64,000 nucleotides of DNA, taken from Sorghum bicolor. Its lineage: Eukaryota > Streptophyta > Magnoliopsida > Poales > Poaceae. Shown in pieces: positions 34,457-45,510 of this stretch. The notes under the pieces are model-generated. The model saw nothing but the letters and a program-made list of their open reading frames with translations, was not told the origin of the DNA and searched no databases. Location: NCBI RefSeq assembly GCF_000003195.3, contig NC_012871.2, forward strand, positions 50,553,262-50,617,261, read 5' to 3'. Positions within the stretch are counted from its first letter, which is position 1. Every line of letters starts with the position of its first letter. The translations under genes were made by a program, and so were the position numbers.

Positions 34457-34943
34457 CTAGCATAAAAAAACCAAAACTAAAATGCACTTAAGCAACATAA
34501 TTAGTTCGCGTCCGATCCCAACTATAATAGATAGATCATTCGCTTGATCAACATCATTAAACTCCTTTCGTCGGCTCACTGCCTCACCACCTTCAGCCTC
34601 AACCACCTGTGCAAAAGATTTCTTAATGTGTTCAATGTATTCTTCCTCCCAGTACCAACCTGTACATACGCCGGTACCGTCCCACTGAAATTAAAAGAGA
34701 GAATCAAAAGTTTAATTAATATCATTTAAAAAAATATGCACATATATAAGCAAATTTCTGGAAATAACTCACATTACGATCTGGACACTTGTAGAATATA
34801 CGACCCTTGTTTACTCCCTCTTTCGACATTTTGTACTCCATCAAAATCTTCTGCCCACACTTGCCACAAGTAATGAGAGGGAGTTCCGGACGGTATCGCT
34901 TTTGAACCCATTGAGAGACCGAAGACCCGGTCACGGTTGCCAT
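34457..34943 (-). CDS. Small GRF-type zinc-finger protein with C-terminal membrane helix (two exons)
   Basis: GRF fingers bind nucleic acid in several repair and topoisomerase-linked proteins, and plants have many small GRF proteins of unknown role. The model is complement join(34943-34773, 34684-34457), 132 residues. Donor is AAT/GTGAGT and acceptor TTTCAG/TGG, and the phase is kept. Putative ligands C26, C29, C53 and C64 surround the GRxF motif (G47-R48-I-F50, FYKCP). WYWEEEYIEHI follows at about 67-77. The last 15 residues (IMLLKCILVLVFLC) form a hydrophobic segment, so tail anchoring is plausible. The frame is intact, unlike both neighbouring transposon genes. It lies on the same strand, 130 bp upstream of TNP2, and has no counterpart in CACTA-1. 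It may be a captured host gene or a lineage-specific accessory gene. Confidence 0.72.
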
Positions 34944-35179
34944 CTACTATCCATACTCAATTTTTAAACAATTATAAATTCCACATTTACTAGTAAACAT
35001 GTATGATACAATGGACATTATATGTAGTAATAAAAATAAATCAAGTGATATTAACAAACCAATTAATTTGAACTATCCTACTTTCTAAGATCATAAAAAT
35101 ATACTATAATTCATTCTTGCAAACTACATTAATACTAGGTCAACCATGAAATACGATATATATATATGTATGGATACTA

Positions 35180-35435
35180 ATTTATGTGAATGATTCAAAA
35201 TAACAATGTGGATTTGAGCTAAAAATAATGCGAACATCACAAGCCAAAAACAACATGAAAAGACAAGAAAGACAAAAGTTAGTCACCTCCAAGCACGAAG
35301 AGACGATGACGGAGTCAAAGAAGATCAACGATGGGCGTTGGAGATGAAGAACAAATGAAGAACAAGCAAGAAGAAGCTCCAAGAACAACAATGGTGCTCT
35401 CGGTTTCAAATGGGCAGAGGGGAGGAGGGAGCCGG
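35180..35435 (-). promoter_or_regulatory. Probable leader exon of the CACTA-2 genes
   Basis: Non-coding pyrimidine-rich stretch on minus (CTTGTTCTTCATTTGTTC, then CCGTCATCGTCTCTTCG) ending in a donor-like TTGGAG/GTGACT. It resembles the leader of CACTA-1 at 10800-10930. Downstream, 34944-35179 is AT-rich with no features. Confidence 0.45.
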
Positions 35436-35439
35436 CCTA

Positions 35440-35772
35440 TAAACCGGAACTTTAGCACCGGTTCAGGGCAAAAACCGGTGCTAAAGGGTTACCCTTTAGC
35501 ACCGGTTTGTAACAAAAACCGGTGCTAAAGGTTTTGCCTCGGACTGTGGCTCTGGCCAGTGCTAAAGGGACCCCTTTAGCACCGGTTCAGGGCAAAAACC
35601 GGTGCTAAAGGGTTACCCTTTAGCACCGGTTTGTAACAAAAACCGGTGCTAAAGGTTTTGCCTCGGACTGTGGCTCTGGCCAGTGCTAAAGGGGTCTTTA
35701 ACCCCGGGCCGCAAAATGGCCGAGGTTTTTGGCCATTTTGGGCATCGACCAATGCCTCATTCTGTAGTAGTG
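35440..35772. repeat. CACTA-2 5' subterminal repeats with a 124-bp tandem duplication
   Basis: Inverted pairs of TTTAGCACCGGTT. A 124-bp unit starting TTTAGCACCGGTTCAGGG at 35451 is repeated at 35575. It ends in the 5' terminus CACTACTACAGAATG (minus) at 35772. Confidence 0.85.
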
Positions 35773-35775
35773 GAC

Positions 35776-36075
35776 GGCGGTTGTGTCTAATTTGTATATG
35801 CGGTTTCCGTTATCGTGTGCTAGTGCAAAGAAAACATCTAGTCCGACTTGTAAACCGCCTGTGTAAATAAAATATTACAGGCGGTTAAAACAAGTCATTT
35901 ACACATGCGGTTCTCTTAACTGAACTACCAGTGGAAAGAGATTTACACTGGCGGTCGACTTAGCTGAACCGCCAGTGGAAATAAGTCATTTACATTGGCG
36001 GTTGTGTTAAGAAAACCATCCGTATAAAAGGGTTTCTACAGGCAGTTGTTTAAGTCAGCCGGCCAGTGAAATCTC
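35776..36075 (+). repeat. CACTA-3 5' subterminal repeats
   Basis: Direct and inverted copies of a GGCGGTT core (TATGCGGTTTCC, AAACCGCCTG, CAGGCGGTTA, ACTGGCGGTC, GAACCGCCAGTGG, ATTGGCGGTTG). This is a motif set different from those of CACTA-1 and CACTA-2. It continues from the CACTA-3 tip at 23874-23898. Confidence 0.72.
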
Positions 36076-36879
36076 TGTTATAAATATCCCTTCTTCCTCC
36101 TCGAGCAGTGGTGTTTTTCGCAGCCACCTTCCATAGGAGGCTATTTTGGAGGTCTAGTTTTCACTAAATACAAGGGGAGAGGTTTTGATCTTCATTTCTT
36201 GGAAGGAGGTTGCTAAGAAAAGTTATTTTTTTTGTCTCTCTTGCCTCTTTTTGTTCATTGTAGCTCAATTTGAGCCACTTTTTGGATCTAGGGTTTCACT
36301 ATGTGTTAGAGAGAAGAGTAGCTAGGTTAATATCTTTTATTTACTCAAATGAGGTTGCTTAAGATGGTTAGATTGTGTCTCTCCTCTCTCCTTTTCATTT
36401 TTGCTTCTCACTTTATTTTATCCAAGATTAATGTAGGTATTTCCATGAATTGTGTGTTCTTGTGTATTTATGTGGAGAGAGAAATAGTTGTTATCTTTGT
36501 TAAATTTTTAAATTTTGTAGTTTTTATCTACATTTTTCAATCTGTATGTTTTTAAAATTATGTAGTTTGTGTTTTCATTTCTCAATTTAAAATAATTATC
36601 CACTATGTATTTATATATGAAATAGATTTAGTGTTTATTTAATGAAAAATATGAAAGAGATTTTGTGTTAATATTATTCTTTTACCTTTTAGCGAACATT
36701 GCTTTGAGGTCTTGAAATTGGAAAATATACAAGTGAAAGGTTTTCATGTTGATTTCTTCAAAGGAGATTGGTGATCAAAAGATTACATAATAAATATCTC
36801 TAGACGATCATACTTGTTTTGCATTGATTATAGTTAATTTATTATATTTATTTAGGTAATGATGGAGATGTCATTATAG
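36076..36879 (+). other. CACTA-3 leader region, non-coding
   Basis: Pyrimidine-rich leader-like DNA (36090-36330) is followed by AT-rich DNA. The short frames are not recognisable. Confidence 0.5.
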
Positions 36880-37068
36880 ATGTATAATTTATCAAGACTA
36901 GATCCATCATATATACCCGAGGTCCATAGGTTTATTGATACTGCTAAGAACCATGATTGTAGAACAAAGATGAAGCACATATATTGTGTATGCATAGACT
37001 GTAAAAATATTGTTGTATTTGATGATACTGAACAAATCACTTCTCATCTGATCTGTCGAGGATTATAA
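36880..37068 (+). pseudogene. CACTA-3 transposase-associated domain remnant
   Basis: A 62-codon frame resembling the N-terminal transposase-associated domain of TNP2 proteins: SYIPEVHRFIDTAKNH, a Cys cluster (IYCVCIDCKN), then ITSHLICRGL. The usual continuation is lost, and related but broken sequence runs to about 37240. Confidence 0.6.
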
Positions 37069-37269
37069 AGGATTACTTGATTTGGATATCCCGTGGTTCT
37101 TGGCAATGGATGGTTGTGTGGACACAAAGGAGTGATCTGTGGTACCCAGTACAAAATGCTCTTAACAACACCATCAGAGAAGAAAATTGAGTATCACAGT
37201 GGACCACTCCTACCTGAGAAGGCAAATGCATATTAAGTTTCCATGTCTCCTTGAGTTGTAAGCTAAAAA

Positions 37270-38091
37270 GTTAGTAGTCAAGATGAACCTTGATCAATTA
37301 TGAATAATAGACATTCTATGAAAATTTTGTTCACGAGATGTGACCCTGAGACATAAGTGTTTAAGTTTGGTATGCATTTGGTGAAGTTGAAAGAGTTATC
37401 AAGATCTCTTCCTGTTTCCCTTCTAGAATCTGAGCTTCTATCGAATCTCGAGAATGGGATTCATTTTAAGGGGAGTAGATTTATAACATCCGAAAAATTG
37501 CAACTTTTGAAATAGATAAAAATGATTTAATTTTGTATTTTTTGTGCTCATGAAAACACAGGAAAAATAATATTTTTCATTAAATTAAAATTTATCATAG
37601 GACTTAGCAACTTTCTTGAATATACATGCCTCTCCATTTGATTTATTGAGATGAGTATTTCAGAATCCAAAATTTAAAATGATTTCAAACTGATTTTGAA
37701 AGGGATTTGAAAATGGCTTTGAATTTAAAAAGAAAAGGGAAAACCTCACCCCTCTCACTCTTCCTCCCTATCTGGCCCACTCAGCCTTCTTAGCCCAGCA
37801 GCCGAGTCCCTTCCCTTCCCTTCCTGCAGGCCCATCTCCTCTCTTTTTGGCCCAGCTCCCTCTCTCTTCACTCTTGGGCTGGAGACCATTCTTTCCTTTT
37901 TCCCCCCTCGTGCGTAGGCCGGCCCTGCAAGCCGCAAGCAGCCCCGCAGAGGATGCGGCCTTCTCTCTTCCCTGCGACTAACGAATCGGCCCCCGCTCCC
38001 TAAGCCACTGACCACCCGGGTCCCGCTTGTCAGCGGCCTCATCCACCTTCCTTTCTTCTCCCTTGTGCCAAGTCTGATCAGGACTCTCCAG
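37270..38091 (+). mobile_element. Ty3/gypsy-like fragment inserted in CACTA-3
   Basis: A short stretch reads like the tail of a gypsy polyprotein (SLLESELLSNLENG). A purine tract, TTTTAAGGGGAG (37467-37478), and then an LTR-like start, ATAACATCCGAAAA (about 37490), follow. The LTR-like stretch runs to about 38091, with the GC-rich part at 37750-38080. TNP2 homology resumes after it. Boundaries are approximate and no TSD was found. Confidence 0.45.
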
Positions 38092-38907
38092 GTGGCAAAC
38101 AACCCCCAGATGTTTCAAGATTTTCTCGTCCAGGCGCATAACCAAGCACCCTATAAGCCCCTGGTATTCAAAGCTAGATATAGTCTGTCTGATGTTGGCT
38201 TCGATGCCTTCTTGAGTATTATCACTGACATGCTTCCAAAGGAGAACAAAGTGCCTGGTAACACGTACTATGCAAAGAAGCTAATCAGTTCGCTCACTAT
38301 GGGTGTCGAGAAGATCCACGCATGTACAAATCATTGTATTCTATATTGCGCTGATGATTATAAGGACTTAGAGAGTTGTCCAAAGTGTGGTGCAAGTTGG
38401 TACAAGACGAATAAAGACTATAGAGAGGAAGAGTGTGCTGCCTTCGGAAAGAAGCGAAAGAAGACCCAAAAGAACAACCGACATAGTTCAAAACCTAGCA
38501 GCAAAGAAAAAGATGTAGACTACTATGCACAGAAAAAGATTCTGGCTTTGGTGATGTGGTACCTTCCTATAGTCGATCGGTTGAGGTGTTTGTTTACTAA
38601 CCTAGAGGACGTCCAATTGTGTGAGCCACCACCACCACCCTCTCAAGCCAAGTCTGTTCCTAACCCACCATCATCATCTGCCCAGTCTCTTCCTATCCCA
38701 CCATCATTGCCATCATCACTGATCTTGCCCCCTCTCGACCCACCATCATCACCTACCCCGGTATCTTCACCATTAGAGTCATTCAATTATCCAGCTTCCC
38801 CACCATGTAAAGATTCTAAACAGACGACTCCGCCACCGAAACAGCCAAAGAAGAAATTTTCTGTACCCAAATTGGTTTCCCCTTTCGAGCCAAAGAAAAA
38901 GAGCGCT
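38092..38907 (+). pseudogene. CACTA-3 TNP2 fragment fused to a proline-rich second-gene fragment
   Basis: From 38092 to about 38620 the frame matches the start of the TNP2 core (MLPKENKVPGNTYYAKKL; EKIHACTNHCILY; YKDLESCPKCGAS; VMWYLPIVDRL). At LEDVQL/CEPPPP it jumps to a Pro/Ser-rich segment and a Lys-rich end like the middle of the CACTA second gene. The frame stays open across the junction, so it is a deletion chimera. It runs into an LTR at 38908. Confidence 0.7.
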
Positions 38908-39161
38908 GGTGTCACACCCATATCTTAAGAACAAAATAGGATGCATAAAAGACTCATATGTGCCCCAGAAACAGTCGCACACATAAGTAGACAAATCTCA
39001 AATGTACCATTGCAGTGTTTATTACATAGCGGAACATAATTAATCACATAGGTCTTATACATAAATGATAGCAAGAAGTAAACAACGCTCTCGACGGAAG
39101 CACCACACAGGGACACTGTTGACTGGTTGACTCCAAACCTAGTACTCATAATGGTAGTCCT
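38908..39161 (+). mobile_element. Truncated gypsy-type LTR start
   Basis: TGTCACACCCATATCTTAAG at 38908 starts like a common grass LTR (TGTCACACCC...). It continues with ATATGTGCCCCAG and is cut at 39161 by the SIRE element. The remainder would lie beyond the window. Confidence 0.5.
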
Positions 39162-42024
39162 TGAAAGGATCAAGATGCCCAAGAGGGGGGGTGAATTGGG
39201 CTTCTCTAAAAAATTAAGCAACCTATAAGCTCCAATTCAACCCCTTGTGCCTAGTGTGACCTAGAGAGCTACCGGATAAGAGTTTTGCAACCTAGTTCCA
39301 ATCCTATTCTAGCATGGCAATTCTAAGAATGTAGAAACACAAAGTAAATGCTAGAATGTAAAAGAGTAGTGGAAGAAAGTGCTCGGCGATGTTTTGCTGA
39401 GGTATCGGAGAGTCACCACTCTCCACTAGTCCTCGTTGGAACACCCGTGCAAGGGTCTTGCTCCCCCTTGGTCCGTGCAAGGACCAAGTGCTCTCTACGG
39501 GCTGATTCTTCGACACTCCGTCGCGGTGAATCGCCCAAAACCGCTCACAAGCTTGACACGAGCCACCCACAAGAACTCCGGGCGGTCTTCGTGCCTCCAA
39601 TCACCACCGAACCGTCTAGGTGATGGCGATCAGCAAGAGTAACAAGCAAAGAACTCTCACTTGACCCAAACAAGGCTCTAGAGAGTGGTGGATGCACACT
39701 TGACTCTTGGAACTCACTAGAGAAGGATTCTCCCAAGAAATCACTCAAAACTCAATCCTCTCTAGGCTCTTGCTGCTCTCTTGCTCCACAACAAGTTTCT
39801 CTGATGTTCAAATGGGCAAGAGACCTCTCATGGACGAGGTGGAGGAGTATAAATACTACCCAGGAAGTCCAAAGGTCGGCCAACCGTTTTCCACTGAAAA
39901 CGGGGTCACCGGACGCACATTATGTTGCACCGGACGCACTGCACAGAGCGTCCGGTGCTCCATAACGGCTAACTGTACTTGCTTCTGACAGATCACCGGA
40001 CGCTACCTTCCAGCGTCCGGTGCACCATCCGGTGCTTGTTGGGTATTTTAAACGCAAATAGAAAAATCCGCAAGCGCACGGATACCGATGTAGCTTTCAC
40101 CCGGGAGTATTCCAGAGTATCGATTTTCCACAGGGAACGTGAGTGTACTAATTAAGATCCAAAATCGCCCAACGATAACTATATAATTATTTTTGGTGTG
40201 AAGAGAGGAAGTTTCCTGAGAGTTCTCTAGTTGATCTAAGAATCAAGAATTACTTCAAGATTATCTATATCGGGACATCAGAACACTAACCACAGAAAGA
40301 GATGAGAAGGGGGCTAGGAAGCTCTAACTACGGTCCTACAAACACCAATCCGAACGAGGTGGAATACATCGACCATTAGGGCTGTCACTACCCTAGGGCT
40401 ACCACAACAATCTGTAGGATTGGGTGCAATTCCAGGTAATCGCAAGACTAAACACCACGTCTAATCTATTAATTACTACTCTAGCGTTATAAAGACTAGA
40501 GCACTTGATGCAAGCGGGAATCCAATAAATAACTTGAATGTAAATAAAAGTAATTAAAGAACTCAGGAATTATGAATTGAAGAACCTGGAGAACGATGAA
40601 GAACGAACCAGATGCTGCAAAAGTATAATGTTGAGGAAGATCCGACAGATCCGGCTCCTCCTCCGCTCTACTCTTCTCTCTCCCTATTTTCTAGATTACA
40701 ACTAGAACTAACTAGAACTAGAACTAGAGGAACTAGAACTAGAACTAGATCTAGATGAACTAGAGGTAGAACTAGAAGAACTAGAGGGATCCTCTCTACT
40801 TCGATGAAGAATTGAAACCCTAACTTTGATTCTGTAGAAGAGGTATGATCTCTAGGGGCCAGGGGGTCTGGTTTTATAGTCCCTTCAAGTGAATCTGGGC
40901 CGTCGGATCAAACTGACATTGATCGCACGGTTTTCCTTGATCCTTTAGGTCGGTGGAGTGTTCTCCCCGAATTAGACTCTGTTTGGTGGAAAAAGGTGGG
41001 CGGGCACCCTCAAGACTAGGGCGGCCGCCCTGTCCCTGAGGCCTCTCGTCTTCCGCTTTGTTCCCGTGGCTTCTGGAGTCTTCTAGATGATAGAAAATTG
41101 CGCGGCACGTTAATATCTCTATGTAAACCCGACGTGTGGGCCTTTCTTCCATAATTCCTGATAACCCCCTGCAGAAATAGACAAACACCAAAACTTGTAG
41201 AATTCTGTCACATAAAACCCTAAGTCTAGGTGTTGGTTGCATTTGGATCCTTTTCTATGATTAGTTGATGGTTAATTGTGAGCATTATGGACCATCAACA
41301 GTGCTCTGGGGAAACTTACATGCTCCCTGCGCATGGGACCGGACGCTACCCGGTGCGTCCGGTGCTAGCGTCCGGTGCTCAGGGCAGGTTTGCAACCTCC
41401 CTGGGTATGGTACCGGACGCTGCCCGGTGAGTCCGGTGCCTAACCCTAAGCACGACACTGTTCCAACGGCTAAGGACCTCACCGGACGCACTCACAGAGC
41501 GTCCGGTGCCTAACCCTAAGCACGGCACTGTTCCAACGGCTAAGGACCTCACCGGACGCACTTACAGAGCGTCCGGTGCAGCGTCCGGTGCTCCCTTGGG
41601 CACCCTAACTTCGTCGAAACGCGATCGCTCCAAAACGAAGTTAGTTTCTCTCGATCTAAGGACTATCTCTGAGCTGCCTAGTGCTAGGTTTACTAAGTGT
41701 ACACCACACCTAAACCTAAAGCCTTGCCTAAGTCAAGCTACTAGATCAAAGCCCCTCTTAATAGTACGGTCAAAGGAAAACAAAGTCCTAAACTACTCTA
41801 AGTGCCCTTCTTCACCATAAGGCACTTAGACCTAGTCTAGTCTTGACGATGTCGATCCATCCTTTGGAAAACTAGAAACGATTTCCACTATTAAGTAGGC
41901 ATATACGTCCCTGTCCATCGAGTACCTATTTACCATGACTTTGCCTCTGCAAAACACACGTTAGTCATAGTAATCAACAATGTCATTAATCACCGAAGTC
42001 ACTAGGGGCCTAGATGCTCTTTCA
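39162..42024 (-). repeat. SIRE 3' LTR, interrupted by a solo LTR
   Basis: Minus-strand start TGAAAGAGCATC at 42024, end GATCCTTTCA at 39162. About 1594 bp without the insert. It matches 59208-60266. It contains the CACCGGACGC / GCGTCCGGTG motif cluster (39905-40036 and 41337-41600) and a 70-bp tandem duplication (41436-41575). Confidence 0.9.
40037..41300 (-). mobile_element. Solo LTR of the gypsy-like family
   Basis: Begins TGTTGGGTATTTTAAACGC and ends GACCATCAACA, flanked by GTGCT at 40032-40036 and 41301-41305. It is 1264 bp, in inverse orientation to the LTRs at 45511-46787 and 51432-52711, and has no internal region. It includes the family's CTAGTT-type hexamer repeat (about 40690-40790). 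Confidence 0.92.
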
Positions 42025-42040
42025 ATCTCCCCCATTTTGG
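42025..42040 (-). other. SIRE polypurine tract
   Basis: AAAATGGGGGAGAT on minus, directly before the 3' LTR start at 42024. This is the plus-strand primer site. 42041-42479 between it and the env-like frame is non-coding. Confidence 0.8.
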
Positions 42041-42479
42041 TGATTGATGACAATCTCGAGTATGAAAAGAGTTGAGGTTTTCAAAAGACTTGGTTTCAAT
42101 AAGCATGTTACAATAAGAGCAAAGGGATTAGTCATGCTTATATCAACCATGTCCAACATCCTGCATCCAAATATGTGAGTGGTATACTACAGGATATAAC
42201 ACAAGGCTCATAAGTACACCGGAGTAAAACATGGAAGCAAAGGTAATATGAGCCAAAACACATGACATTAAGATATCACAATAAGCACAAGTCATGTCTC
42301 ACAACCATAGTATTTCACACAAGTGCAATGCATAAACATAAACATGATGCATGATGGAGTAGCACACATAAAAGTATCTCAAAAGAATAAAAAGGCCCTC
42401 TCTAGCTCTCTAGCTCCCCCTAACTCCTAACTCGCATACTCACACTCGCTCTCCCCCTTTGGCATCAAACGCCAAAAAA

Positions 42480-45054
42480 CTAAGAAGACGGAGGAGGCGG
42501 TGGAGCAGAGGAGTCCCTCGGCACGGCCTCGAAGCGAGCTGCATCGTCTGAACCATCGACCGTCGAGGCGGAGGAGGTGGAGTGACCCTCTGAAGCTGCA
42601 CGAGCTGGCGAAGCGGTCCGGGTCTGCTCTGTAGGTGCGGGAGCTGTCACTGGCTGTGCTGGCTGCTCGAGTCCTGCTGACAAAGCTGGCACGGACTCGA
42701 TCGCTGTAGCTGACGTCTCTGGTACTTTGGAAGACGGTGCAAGCTGCTCGGACCTACAGACGATGACAGACGCTCAGTATTGGTGACTGGCGCCATAAAG
42801 GCAGCTCGAGCGTGCAGAGGTGGAGGCGTAGGGTCACCAGTCAGAGCACTGTAGGAGAAGGTGAGGTGTGGGTCTGTCGACGAGTCCAACACTAGCTGTG
42901 ACGCTGACGCTGACTGCGGTGTAAAACCAGAGCGGAGAGGCGTAAACTGAGGTACCTGCTCAAAGCCAGAGGAGATAGCACCCTGAGAGACCTGGTGCTG
43001 GGGCGTCGAGAATGGCTGACTCTGAGCTGGGAGCTGTAGAGGCTGCTGTGACTGGCTCTGCGTCTGAGGCGCTGGAGTGGGTGGCCTGACAGTCAAAGTG
43101 CCTGGAAGCTGAATCTGTGGAATCTGAATCCCTAAGGCAGCCATGATTGCGGCCATCATCGCTGTCTGCTGGGCCTGGAACGCAAACTGCTGCTCCTGAA
43201 AAGTGAGAAACTGTCGCTGGAGCTCATCCTGCCTAGCCTGCACGGCTGCATTGATGGCAGCCTGGTCCCGGTCTCTCCTTGCCTGCTCCTCAGCTGCACG
43301 GCACTGATCTGCCCTCATACCCTCTAAGATAGCAAGTAAAGCTAGATCTGAAGCACTAGAAGAGCCCCCTGCCTCGTGGTCGTGTGCTCTAGGAGGGAGG
43401 TCTGACATTGGCGGATGATAGTCATCATCCGACCTGTCTGAGGCGAAGTCAAACTCTCCCTCTGCCTCTGCATCTGCGAAAGCCCCAATGGCTATGTCCT
43501 GCTGCTCCTCTGTCTCTAGTACTGCTGCTGTACTGCGAGTGCCCCTAGGAGAAGGAGGGGGCACCGGTCCACGTGGTGCACGAGGAGGTGGAGTAGCTCG
43601 GAGGTCGTGGTGTGCTCGCAGCATCTGTCTGGGGTCGTAGTGGGGGAAGACGGTGTCTGACTCTGTCAACTCCCGCTGCAAGTGAGCTGGCAGGGGTAGT
43701 GGCCTAGCACGGAGAATAAGCAAGGTGATCCAATGTGCGTACGGCAACTGATGCCGTCCCCTGAAGCTCTCGGAGATAGTGTCCTCAATCTCTAAGACTA
43801 TCAAATCCCACAAGTCAAACTGTGTCTGGGAGATGAGGTGAGCGACTAGCCACTGCTGGATACGAGTGAATCCATCTCTGTAACCTGCCCGGGGGAGAAG
43901 GGTCTTCCTCAACACAAAGTCGAGGATCCTAGCTGGTCGTGTCAAGTCTCCCACTGTCCGGCTGGAGCCCTCTCCAAAAGGTGGACGGAAGCAAGGAGCC
44001 ACAAAGTCAACCGGTGGTATCTCACCACCATGAGGACGTCGGGGAGGCTCAAAGTTCTCGTAGCACAGCTGGTGAATCCTTGTGGGACAAGCTCGCAGCC
44101 CAAGCACCTCTCTGGCCCTCTGTGTTGTGACCCTGTAGTCAGTCCCTGCCAGTGCGTAGTGGATATAGCTGTGGTCTGGAGACACCCACACTGACGTGTA
44201 GAACTCTCAAACCCACTGCTCACAGTAAGTACCAGGGAGAGCTAGCAACTCTGGGAGGCCGTGGAGGTAAGTGAAGTACTGACGGATATCTGCCCCAACC
44301 ACGTTCTCCAGTATCTCAACGTCTATCACTCTGTGCTCCCTAAACTGAGACTGAGAGTGAACCAGTGCCTCGTAGATGTCCTCCTGGACGACTGTATAGA
44401 ACCTGGCACCGGCTCGTGGATCCCTAGCAGCTGGGAACCAAGTAGGAAAAGGGACAAAGCATAACTACTGGATCTCGCGGGCTGACACTAGAGTGAGATC
44501 CCTGTGAATCCTAACTGTCCTCTGACAAGAAGCTGGAGTGCCTCTGACTGGTGTGGCACGAGCGGTGGAGGTAGACAGCCCGGCGTACGAGTCCGAGGAG
44601 TGGCCTGGGTACGTGCACGAGTCGACCTCCTGAGGGGCTGCTCCTGAGCCTCTGCTGGATCCTCTGCCTGGGCCTCTATCTCTGTATCTGGATCCTCGGG
44701 AGCTGGATCTCTAACCACAAGCCTGACCCGCTGACCTCCAATCATAACGGTGCCTGGAGGGGATCCATGTAATGCCTCTGTCTCAAGAACTGCACGCCGC
44801 TGCTGTGGCGTGAGGTCATCTCCAATCCTCAGAGCACCTGAGCGTCCACCTCTCTCAGCTGCCTCGGCTGCTGCTGCAAGTGCCTCTGCCACCTCTGCCT
44901 CTCTGTCACTGGCCTTGCGCTTCTTCGTGGCTAGCTTCTTGCCCTTGCCTTTTTCTGCCACTGATAGACGATGGGGAGGATCACCTCCACCATCACCTCC
45001 TGAGGAACCTCCAGTGCCAGCTGCCGGACCACTGACGTTCTTGCAACGAGCCAT
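42480..45054 (-). pseudogene. SIRE env-like frame, broken
   Basis: SIRE elements carry an extra frame after pol, called env-like by position; its function is unproven. It starts MARCKNVSGPAAG at 45054 with a Lys-rich and acidic N-terminal part, followed by an Arg-rich segment. A shift near 44490 moves to the frame with YTVVQEDIYEALVHSQ, then the plant-transposon-protein-like block (WVSPDHSYIHYALAG; LGLRACPTRIH; ITLLILRARPLPLP). A Gln-rich coiled coil follows (LQRQFLTFQEQQFAF), then a Pro/Gln-rich tail. Further breaks: a TAG near 44466, a TGA near 44209 and a shift near 42720. No clear signal peptide or fusion peptide was seen. Confidence 0.72.
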
Positions 45055-45510
45055 CGCAAGAACAGAAGACTGAGCGAACGGCCAACAAAAATCAACTGAC
45101 AAAGGAGATCAACGCGGATCGGGTGACGGGACGCATTCCGGATGCAAAAATTGCGATCGAGATCTGCCGGAGAACGCGAATCTTCTCCACGAGATGCTAC
45201 AAGAGTAGAACGAATCGAATCGTCGTCAAAAACAACAATTGGATTCATTCACACATTTAAACAAGCACCTTAGGGGCAGAAATCAAGAAACTCACCCAAA
45301 CCCTAGAACTCACGAGAAAAACTGGAGTCTGCGCGAGGAGGAGATGGAAGAGTTCCTTGGGGAGGCACTGCGCGTGAGGGAGAAGACCACGGGGTCGCCT
45401 GACGAAGATTACGGCGGCGGCGGCGACTAGGGCTTGGGCGGAGGTCAGGCTGAGACGCGGTGGAAAAAGAAAACGGCCGCGATACCTCCTCGGGCGCGGG
45501 CTTTATGCGC
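45055..45510 (-). other. SIRE spacer between env-like frame and pol, right part
   Basis: Non-coding DNA upstream (on minus) of the env-like ATG, GC-rich from 45330 to 45505. It continues at 52717 beyond the gypsy-like insertion. Confidence 0.65.

Larger units (their letters stand above)
23899..35772 (-). mobile_element. CACTA-2, full-length En/Spm-type transposon (minus orientation)
   Basis: The 5' end (minus strand) CACTACTACAGAATGAGG is at 35772 and the 3' end begins CACTGCCACACG at 23899. GAC flanks both sides (23896-23898, 35773-35775). At 11.9 kb it encodes, on minus, a GRF zinc-finger gene, a 3'-truncated TNP2, a 679-bp satellite array, a long hairpin and the second gene with ULP1 domain. 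The terminal motifs are TTTAGCACCGGTT at the 5' end, with a TTTAGTCCCGG and TTTAACACCGG mix at the 3' end. It sits 25 bp inside CACTA-3. It is not autonomous because both large genes are broken. Confidence 0.93.

Noticed and set aside
37755..38102. 115-codon minus-strand frame rich in Arg and Gly
   Set aside because: Falls in a GC-rich LTR-like stretch, with no domain and no start or stop context of a gene.
42480..45054. A true viral envelope glycoprotein in the SIRE element
   Set aside because: The frame is env-like only by position. I see no signal peptide, cleavage site or clear fusion segment, and it is broken by stops and shifts.
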